12,985 nucleotides of DNA from Perkinsus olseni (lineage: Eukaryota; Perkinsozoa; Perkinsida; Perkinsidae): NCBI GenBank assembly GCA_013115135.1, contig JABANP010000901.1, forward strand, positions 1-12,985. The letters are read 5' to 3'. How positions within the stretch are numbered: position 1 is the first letter of the stretch; each line of letters opens with the position of its first letter. Below are positions 6,631 to 12,604 of this stretch, in pieces. The notes under the pieces were generated by a model, which saw nothing but the letters and a program-made list of their open reading frames with translations, had not been told where the DNA came from and made no database searches. The position numbers and the translations under genes were made by a program.

Positions 6631-8397
6631 TCACGCAATCATCCAGAACTTCTCGTCACGCGGCGGACATACGGTACGGCTTGCGCCCCTCAATTCCACC
6701 GGAATGCCGCCAGAGGACAGAGGTGCTGCCATTCGGCTCAGCCTATCAGCAATACCGTTGGCACAACCACTAATGTGGGAGTACGACATCGAAAGGACTC
6801 TCATATCACAGGCGCACTCCCATGCAATCTCCGCCATTATCGCATTGACGGATGGGGAGCTAGATCTCAGCTTGAGCGCCGCACCAATTGCCGTCCGAGA
6901 GTCACTGCGACATAGTAGAGACACTGACAGAGGCAGTCGCTTCCTCCATAACCGCACACCAACCAGCAGGGCAAGCGCCTCCCACAGACCCTGATATCTA
7001 TGATCGCCAACCGCGGCTCCGAACTTCTCCACGTCATGCTGCGAAATCGTGTCGTGGAAGTAGTATTCAATAGAGCCATCGATAGATAGAAAACCACCGA
7101 GGGCCCCACGGGGAGGCGTCGACAACCAGCTCAGCCGCCGGCCCCGACTCAGATGGAAGCCAGTACTCCCTCGAAAAGAGTCGCTCGGACGCCTCCGCCA
7201 CACGGTGCGCTCTCTCCAGGAAGCATTTGAACCACAGCAGCGACCGCCGAACAGAGCTCACTAGGACCCAACTGGGGGATTTCCGACATTTACCTTCAGC
7301 AGCACTGACTGCCTTCCAGAGTGGTCCCAACAGGGAATGGACGAAGGGGACCACTTGGCCAGACCAACACAGCTTGCCGCATAGCCGCCGAAGCAGCTTG
7401 GAGCAAACAGCAGGCCCAGAAGACAGAGCCTTCTCAGCCAGCTCCAACATACTTAGGAGCTTGTCTGACGGGACAGATACACGCAGGCAACTGCTCCTAA
7501 CCGAAAACCGGAATCCGATCCATGTCAGGTTTGTTCCCCGTTGGAATTTGTGGTGGCTGTAGGGCAGTCCCAGTGCACCCCAAAGAAGAATAGGCAAGGC
7601 GAACAACACCGTTCTCCTCTCCGCAGACGGCGCCTGGACTGCAATGTTGGGATCATCAACGAAGCAAGATATGCGGCCTTCACTTGGCTTATAGAGCAAT
7701 TGACCCCACCGGCACGCCGCACTGGAATAACGGCACCAGACCAGGGGACTGGATTTCACGCCGAACATGAGGACGTGGAATAAAAATCCAGACCCCTGAA
7801 GAAAACAAATGTGAAACCTCCGCTCAGCCGAATTGATGGGAATCAATTTGAAGGCGTTCTGAAAGTCGGCCGATAGACACTCAATTCCCGACCAACCGCC
7901 AATCTCAGCCAGTTCGTGGACATTCTGAACCACATCCGCGATCCTCGGTAAGACTATCCTTTCCGAACACTTCACTAACGTATTTAAAACGGTTTTCCTG
8001 GCATCACAGATAAGCCGAAACTTGGGAGGTGAGGTATGAGGTTTGGTAGCCAGGGCGATCTTCGTGACAACGATATCCTTGCTACCGACAGCCCCTCGCA
8101 GAGAGCATCCACGTTGTCAAAGAAAGAGCAGAACCCAGCCTGCCGTCTGTTCTCGAGCAACGCCCTGGGCATTGTCTGGCTCGGACTCCGCGGAATGGTA
8201 GTTAGAGCAGGACGTCGGGGATGCTGATACATGGACTCGACCCAGTCTCCATCTCGTCATCGGCAGGGGCGTCGGCCGTCGTGACACTCGGGAACCATCC
8301 ACCAGGAGACAGGTCCCTTGTGAAATACTAACAGGCGCTCCTCGCGGAGCCACATATGTAGATCAGAGTCGCCGTCACCCGCCAGTTCACTGACTAT
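6631..8397 (-). pseudogene. Reverse transcriptase-RNase H of the DIRS-like element, frameshifted
   Basis: Homologous blocks run in order through different frames. The N-terminal block has AGDGDSDLHMWLRE, GAPVSISQG, GGWFPSVTTADAPADD and NYHSAESEPDNA. Next come LENRRQAGFCSFFDNVDAL and GSKDIVVTKIALATK. From about 8090 one frame stays open to 7067. It holds FRLICDARKTVLN, ERIVLPRIADVV, LSADFQNAF (motif A Asp), FGVKSSPLVW (motif B), FVDDP (motif C, Asp pair at 7657-7652) and WIGF (motif E). RNase H follows: its first Asp (VVDASPWG) ends this frame, a one-base shift in the G4C3 run (7101-7113) moves to the next, and that frame supplies Glu (LWEALALL), Asp (CRSDSRTA) and Asp (GIADRLSR), ending at 6631. 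At least six frame changes are needed, so no full protein is made from this copy unless the indels are sequencing errors. Confidence 0.8.
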
Positions 8398-9550
8398 CCT
8401 CCACAAACCCGGCCTTCAGGGGTGTTTGATTGACTGAACCTTTGTCAGACGCAGAAGCACGCCCGATTCGGACAATCGCATTGCGGGCCTCCTCAACCAC
8501 TGACTCCGGCAAGGCCGAGAACGTACCATCCTCGCCTAGTGCAGCCTTGACGGCATCCATGTTTTTAGTAATAATATCTTCAAATGCAGTGCGTAGCTTG
8601 CTCATCCTCACACGACCGTCGGGAAGAAACTTAGTAGCGTCGTACGCACGACGGAGACCACTAGCATATTCAGGGATAGAAGGAGACTTAGTATTGCTAC
8701 ATGTCAACAACGGCCGGCCGTCGCTTTCGGCCGATAAATCATTAGTGCAATAATCAGTAGACGAGAGAACAGAAGGGGGCCGCCGAGTCGCGACTCAGGC
8801 ACGCCGCGCCCGGTTCTCGTGGTAAGCTCCCCCAGGCTTGCTTCCCCGCCAGCCCGCCCTTCTGACGACACCGACGCTTTTTCCCGCTGCCTGCGTGACT
8901 AGATTACGACCGCGGAGGAAGATCAGCGTCGGCCCTTACAGCCCTGGCACAGATGGATGCGGCCATCCTGCACTTTGTCTCCTGTGACGACCGTCCTGGT
9001 AAGGGCTAGCAGAATTGTCTGACTAACATCCTTCGATGCCGGCTGCCTCGGGCCACGGCCTTCCTTTCCCCCGACTTTAGACCCTCCTCCGCATCCGAGA
9101 AATGCAGCGCATAACCCAGGTCTCAGCGGCACCTCCGGTGAACGCCGCCGCATCGTCAGCAGCCAATACAAAGCACTCACCCCACGACAGTTGGGGATTC
9201 GCGTCTCTGTATGAACCGATGCGGAGAGCTCCGCATGACCTCATCGGCTTCAACCACCACAGACCAGTAGTCGCCAAAGGTCTCAGTAAAGACCCTCAAC
9301 TGCACTCTTGTAATCGCTCTCGGAAAGTCGTGCGAAGCTGCCCTGCTTCAGCATCACCATGTAGCATGCTTGAAGATGCGACGAAGCTTCCCTCCACTGC
9401 AGCTAAAAGAGGGGCGTTGAGACTCGAGATCACTTTCGTCGGAACGCCGTCATCCAAAGTCCATCTCTTTAGTCTTCTCCTCTCTCAGCCTCCTTTCGCT
9501 GCTGGCCCGGAGTCCACACTCGGAAATTCGACAGAACGGAGACTCATCCT
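8387..9550 (-). pseudogene. Gag-like ORF of the DIRS-like element, degraded
   Basis: Coding-like segments are scattered over three frames: KTKEMDFG near 9470, DDGVPTKVISSLNAPLLAAV (from about 9454), VQLRVFTETFGDYWSVVVEA (near 9300), ECFVLAADDAAAFTGGAAET (near 9170), a segment ending LCQGCKGRR at 8923, and finally an open stretch stopping at 8387 (IPEYASGLRRAYDATKFLP; AFEDIITKNMDAVKAALGED). The order, strand and position directly before RT fit the first ORF of a DIRS element, a nucleic-acid-binding structural protein. There is no complete zinc knuckle; CQGC may be a remnant. The last segment's frame differs from that of the RT start at about 8397, overlapping it by roughly 10 bases. That shift could be a programmed frameshift or another defect. 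Family assignment rests on context and remembered style, not a search. Confidence 0.55.
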
Positions 9551-9590
9551 CTAACAGTCGAGACTGAGCGCCGATACAGTTGTTCCTGGG

Positions 9591-9630
9591 TGCAGATCAG
9601 CAGGTCCTCGGTTCAAATCCGGGCGTGCCC
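9591..9630 (+). pseudogene. tRNA-Cys 3' fragment at the transposon junction
   Basis: The fragment starts inside the anticodon loop (tgcagatcagc) and has an intact T-arm and 3' acceptor strand (cgtgccc). Everything 5' is replaced by sequence of the gag end of the DIRS-like element. Its 3' end is exactly 152 bp before that of the next copy. Confidence 0.85.
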
Positions 9631-9711
9631 TTCGTAGTGGGTATGTGAACAGCTATTTTCGTGAAGAACAGCTACAGAAAACGAACTGGACTTATTCTTC
9701 AAGGCTCATTC

Positions 9712-9782
9712 GGGTGTGTAGCTCAGTGGTAGAGCGGCTGACTGCAGACCAGCAGGTCCTCGGTTCATATCTGGGCGTGCCC
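9712..9782 (+). tRNA. tRNA-Cys(GCA)-like copy 1
   Basis: Cloverleaf: acceptor gggtgtg/cgtgccc (with wobbles), D arm gctc/gagc, anticodon loop ctgcaga giving GCA, T stem ctcgg/ctggg. The next base is T, matching the U73 discriminator typical of tRNA-Cys. Deviations are an A-C mismatch closing the anticodon stem (gctga/ccagc) and an altered T loop (ttcatat), so function is doubtful. Confidence 0.65.
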
Positions 9783-9826
9783 TTCGTAGTCGGTATGTGA
9801 ATGGCTACTTTCGTGAAGAACAGCTA

Positions 9827-9884
9827 CAGTGGTAGAGCGGCTGACTGCAGATCAGCAGGCTTCGGTTCAGATCCGGGCGTGCCC
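9827..9884 (+). pseudogene. tRNA-Cys-like copy with deleted 5' arm
   Basis: The acceptor 5' strand and the first D-stem strand are missing: the preceding spacer's cagctacag runs directly into tggtagagcgg. The breakpoint has a cag shared by spacer and tRNA. The deletion removes 50 bp from the unit relative to its neighbours. Anticodon GCA is kept; one base is lost before the T stem. Confidence 0.85.
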
Positions 9885-9965
9885 TTTGTAGTGGTATGTG
9901 AACAGCTACTTTCGTGAAGAACAGCTACAGAGGACGAATTGGACAAGATTTTTCGTAGCTCGTTC

Positions 9966-10036
9966 TGGTGTGTAGCTCAGTAGTAGAGCGGCTGACTACA
10001 GATCAGCAGGTCCTCGGTTCAAATCCGGGTGCGCCA
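9966..10036 (+). tRNA. tRNA-Cys-like copy with anticodon ACA
   Basis: All four stems pair. The acceptor is tggtgtg/tgcgcca: the first pair is T-A instead of G-C, with both sides changed. The anticodon loop ctacaga gives ACA, which would read UGU (Cys). The D loop is agtagta, losing one of the two conserved guanines. The discriminator is T. Confidence 0.6.
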
Positions 10037-10117
10037 TCCGTAGTCGGTATGTGAATAGCTATTTTCGTGAAGAACAGCTACAGAAAACGAACTGGACTTA
10101 TTCTTCAAGGCTCATTC

Positions 10118-10188
10118 GGGTGTGTAGCTCAGTGGCAGAGCGGCTGACTATAGATCAGCAGGTCCTCGGTTCAAATCTGGGCGTGCCC
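10118..10188 (+). tRNA. tRNA-Cys-like body with anticodon ATA
   Basis: All four stems pair, and A and B boxes are near consensus (tagctcagtgg, ggttcaaatct). The anticodon loop is ctataga, giving ATA, which would read UAU (Tyr), while the body and T discriminator are cysteine-type. It may be inactive or a mischarging variant; sequence alone cannot tell. Confidence 0.6.
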
Positions 10189-10269
10189 TTTGTAGTCGGT
10201 ATGTGAATAGCTATTTTCGCGAAGAACAGCTGCAAAAAACGAGATGGACTTATACTTCGTGGCTCATTC

Positions 10270-10340
10270 GGGTGTGTAGCTCAGTGGTAGAGCGGCTGAC
10301 TGCAGATCAGCAGGTCCTCGGCTCAAACCCGGGCGCGCCC
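10270..10340 (+). tRNA. tRNA-Cys(GCA) copy with altered T loop
   Basis: All stems pair with few wobbles and the anticodon is GCA. The T loop is ctcaaac: the nearly universal T54 is C, which also changes the B box (ggctcaaaccc) and may weaken TFIIIC binding. It is otherwise the most regular copy in the array. Confidence 0.7.
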
Positions 10341-10421
10341 TTTGTAGTCGGTATGTGAACAGCTATTTTCGTGAAGAACAGCTACAGAAAGCGAATTGAA
10401 CTTATTCTTTGAGGCTCCTTC

Positions 10422-10492
10422 TGGTGTGTAGCTCAGTGGTAGAGCGGCTGACTGCAGATCAGCAGGTCCTCGGTTCAAATCCAGGTGCGCCA
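10422..10492 (+). tRNA. tRNA-Cys(GCA) copy with T-A first acceptor pair
   Basis: The acceptor is tggtgtg/tgcgcca as in the 9966 copy, D and anticodon arms are intact, the anticodon is GCA, and A and B boxes match consensus. One C-A mismatch lies in the T stem (ctcgg/ccagg). This is one of the better candidates for a working gene. Confidence 0.7.
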
Positions 10493-10573
10493 TTCGTAGT
10501 CGGTATGTGAACAGCTATTTTCGTGAAGAACAGCTACAAAAAACGAGATGGACTTATTTTTTGGGGCTCGTTC

Positions 10574-10644
10574 GGGTGTGAAGCTCAATGGGAGAGCGGC
10601 TAACTGCAGATCTGCAGGTCCTCGGTTCGTATCCGGGCGCGCCC
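10574..10644 (+). tRNA. Degenerate tRNA-Cys-like copy
   Basis: Acceptor and T stems pair. The anticodon stem gctaa/tctgc has two mismatches, position 8 is A rather than T, and the D loop is aatggga. Anticodon GCA is kept. It is probably a pseudogene. Confidence 0.5.
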
Positions 10645-10723
10645 TTTGTAGTCGGTGTGAACAGCTATTTTCTCGAAGAACAGCTACAGAAGACGAACTG
10701 GACTTATTTTTCGTGGGTCATTC

Positions 10724-10794
10724 GAGTGTGTAGCTCAGTGGTAGAGCGGCTGACTGCAGATCAGCAGGTCCTCGGCTCAAACCCGGGCGCGCCC
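10724..10794 (+). tRNA. tRNA-Cys(GCA)-like copy with acceptor mismatch
   Basis: The acceptor gagtgtg/cgcgccc has an A-C mismatch at the second pair. The T loop has the same C54 change as the 10270 copy. The other arms are intact and the anticodon is GCA. Confidence 0.6.
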
Positions 10795-10875
10795 TTTGTA
10801 GTCGGTATGTGAACAGCTATTTTCGTGAAGAACAGCTACAGAAAACGAGATGGACTTATTTTTTGGGGCTCGTTC

Positions 10876-10924
10876 GGGTGTGAAGCTCAGTGGGAGAGCG
10901 GCTAACTGCAGATCAGCAGGTCCT
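10876..10924 (+). pseudogene. Last tRNA-Cys-like copy, 3' end lost
   Basis: The 5' part matches the 10574 copy closely (gggtgtgaagctca, gggagagcggctaactgcag). After caggtcct the sequence diverges, so the T arm and acceptor 3' strand are missing or unrecognisable. This is the right edge of the array. Confidence 0.85.
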
Positions 10925-10946
10925 TAGGTCGTAACCTCCGATCAGG

Positions 10947-11367
10947 CCGAACCCTCCATCTTTTGGAAGTGTGCAATGCACACTGTGCATTTCCCGGGAA
11001 GCGTCAGAACATTGTACTCATTGAGCACCCGGCTTTGGGACTACCAGTAGATTAGCTGTGTGACCGCTCGGGGTTTCCTTGAATCGACCTCTGGTCTACT
11101 CGCCTGAGGCGAGTCACCTCTTAGTCTCGTGGAGGTGGATGTCATTACCACATTTGGATCAGAACGAGGAGATAACGCCTGTCGTTATCCGATGAGCGAA
11201 GAGAACAAATATGATACTGTGGCGATTAAAATCGAGGTCAATTCATTGGGCAGATTAATCGGGCGCCCGCCGTTGCAGTGCCGTGAATCCTTCGGTGTGC
11301 GGGCCGCACGCGCAATCGGGTGTTTCAAGAACTCCCCATAATGAAATCGGATGATGACGATGATAAT
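10947..11367. other. Non-coding stretch with short palindromes
   Basis: No gene is convincing. Perfect inverted repeats occur at 10969-10974/10978-10983 (gtgtgc/gcacac), overlapping tgcaca/tgtgca at 10977-10989, at 11098-11104/11108-11114 (actcgcc/ggcgagt) and at 11171-11177/11183-11189 (gataacg/cgttatc). A short plus-strand frame (11129-11341) is open but has no ATG at its start and no motif. Confidence 0.5.
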
Positions 11368-11469
11368 CCTACGGCCGGCGAGAGTGTCTCAGCTAGTAGC
11401 TGCGAGGGTGACCCTGTCACCTGCGAACCCGGCCGTAGGAAGCCGCTAGTAGCGGCCCGCTAGTAGCGG
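11368..11469. repeat. Nested palindromes and twin AGT-loop hairpins
   Basis: An 11-bp perfect stem, cctacggccgg/ccggccgtagg (11368-11378 / 11429-11439), encloses two hairpins: cagct-agt-agctg (11390-11402) and ggtgac-cct-gtcacc (11407-11421). Directly downstream, ccgct-agt-agcgg occurs twice (11443-11455 and 11457-11469). Three hairpins share the AGT loop. Confidence 0.85.
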
Positions 11470-11513
11470 ATATAAGCCCACAGCTGGGCAGTTGTTTTTT
11501 ACCACCCGCCCAC

Positions 11514-11642
11514 CCAGGCGGTGCGTTGCGTTGCTCCCAGCAACTCGCTGGGCAACCTTCGCACAGGCCAGACGAGCCCGTGGCGCCCGGCCCCTCTCTT
11601 GGCGCGGGCCACAGGCTTGCTGGCCTACCACCCAACGCCTGG
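11514..11642. repeat. GC-rich foldback structure
   Basis: An outer stem ccaggcg/cgcctgg (11514-11520 / 11636-11642) encloses hairpin gttgctcccagc/gctgggcaac (11530-11541 / 11547-11556, one bulged base) and a long imperfect hairpin from ggccag (11566) to ctggcc (11625). A T6 run (11495-11500) lies upstream. No protein frame accounts for the structure. Confidence 0.75.
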
Positions 11643-11825
11643 AACGGAAGGGTAACGGATTAAACATATCGACCTTGAAAGCGGCATCGTTTTGGGAGAT
11701 TAATACAGGCTATAGTCACGTCGGTTTCGCTCTCGCTCGCCACGCCTAAGCTCTGGAGAAGTTAAAATTGAGGATGAGCATTGCATTACCTGGTGATCGT
11801 GCTGCCAGGATTCCGGTGACTGAGA
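11643..11825. other. Spacer, nothing recognised
   Basis: No motif, repeat or ORF with support was seen between the foldback region and the next ORF. Confidence 0.4.
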
Positions 11826-12347
11826 ATGGCTCTGCCTCTGGGTCGTAGGCTATTAAAGATGTACTCGATCGGTAGTATGCAGTCCAATCGACCAGACGAG
11901 GACGATTCATATAAGCATGAAGGGCCGTCATTGAAGGCGGATACCCGAGTAACCAGGCGAGAGCCTGCACCTCCCCACTTCGAGGGAGTTCCTAGCAGTG
12001 GTGCGGAAGAGCTCGTAGGGGATGATCCTCAGGCTACACGTGGTAGCAGCCAGACCAGCATCGCAATAGACATGCCAGGGACAGTTCGTCAGGATCAAGG
12101 GTCTGGCATACTCTTGAAAGCGTCCGCATCATGCTGGTGCCCCTGGCTCAGTGATCGAAACGAAACCCAAACCATCAGGCGCTTTGCGAGCGAGCATCCC
12201 CACGCTTTCGACTAGACTGGGATTGTCATGTACATCGCTTCTGCGTACGACCATTATCCTCGCCGCGAATGCGATACTACAAACGCTATTCAACGTGATT
12301 ACGAGTACGTTCGCTATGCTATGGCGCGGACTGTCGTGAAAGACTGA
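11826..12347 (+). CDS. Hypothetical protein ORF interrupted by one in-frame TAG
   Basis: The ATG at 11826 opens 129 codons ending at TAG 12213-12215. The same frame then continues without a break for 43 more codons to TGA at 12345-12347, with coding-like residues (MYIASAYDHYPRRE; QRDYEYVRYAMARTVV). The first part is charged and low in hydrophobics (NRPDEDDSYKHEGPS; RREPAPPHFEGVPSSGAEEL), probably disordered. I recognise no family and see no signal peptide or membrane segment. The continued frame suggests either one nonsense mutation in a once longer gene, a short intron containing the TAG, stop readthrough, or chance. It overlaps a minus-strand ORF at 11746-11970 that has no better support. 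Confidence 0.3.
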
Positions 12348-12604
12348 CTGAAAGAGCCTCAGCTAATGATCGCGGACGAATGAAATAATGTGTAATGGTA
12401 GTGTCGATCATCGCAGAACTGTGCTGAACGAATAGCCGAATGGCAATGCTGAGACGCCAAATGGTGATTGAGTACACCGGAAGAGAAAGATAAACTGGGC
12501 AGCTACTGAGATACACCAACACCGGCACGTATGGTTCTAATGGCAGGGTCATTAATCTGGTCCGCAATTGCAGTCGACCCGCCGCCGCGATACTAGGCCC
12601 CGAG
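12348..12604. other. Spacer between convergent ORFs
   Basis: Nothing recognisable on either strand. It lies between the 3' ends of the plus-strand hypothetical ORF and the minus-strand glycine-rich gene. Confidence 0.4.

Larger units (their letters stand above)
4190..9590 (-). mobile_element. DIRS-order tyrosine-recombinase retrotransposon, 5' truncated
   Basis: Read on the minus strand the element contains a gag-like region (about 9550-8387), reverse transcriptase with RNase H (about 8397-6631), a tyrosine recombinase (6087-4879) and then two identical 217-bp direct repeats flanking a 238-bp segment. RT-RNase H plus a tyrosine recombinase in place of a DDE integrase defines the DIRS order. 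The repeat pattern fits the B1-A2-B2 end of PAT/Ngaro-type split direct repeats. Such elements insert without target duplication, and none is seen. Gag and RT have many frame breaks, the recombinase none. The A1 repeat expected beyond gag is absent; sequence changes directly into a tRNA array near 9578-9590. So this copy is 5' truncated or rearranged and cannot be autonomous as assembled. Confidence 0.8.
9591..10946 (+). repeat. Tandem array of 152-bp tRNA-Cys-like units
   Basis: Each unit is a 71-nt tRNA-like sequence followed by an 81-bp spacer. Full copies start at 9712, 9966, 10118, 10270, 10422, 10574 and 10724, so the period is 152 bp, with one step of 150. Fragments lie at 9591-9630, 9827-9884 and 10876 onward. 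Spacers share cggtatgtgaacagct, a duplicated gaacagcta, and in most copies a TTTT about 30 bases past the tRNA end that could terminate RNA polymerase III. The internal A box (tagctcagtgg) and B box (ggttcaaatcc) are good in several copies. Confidence 0.95.

Noticed and set aside
9102..9554. 150-residue plus-strand ORF
   Set aside because: It is antisense to the gag-like region; the minus strand has coding-like blocks in the order expected for the element.
10548..10812. Plus-strand ORFs across the tRNA array
   Set aside because: They are translations of tRNA-like repeats (the peptide repeats itself with the array), not protein genes.
9591..10946. CRISPR-like array
   Set aside because: Both parts of the 152-bp unit are conserved, repeats are tRNA-like and far longer than CRISPR repeats, and the setting is eukaryotic.
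11129..11341. 70-residue plus-strand ORF between the tRNA array and the palindrome block
   Set aside because: There is no ATG at its start, no motif, and it contains a perfect inverted repeat; coding is not supported.
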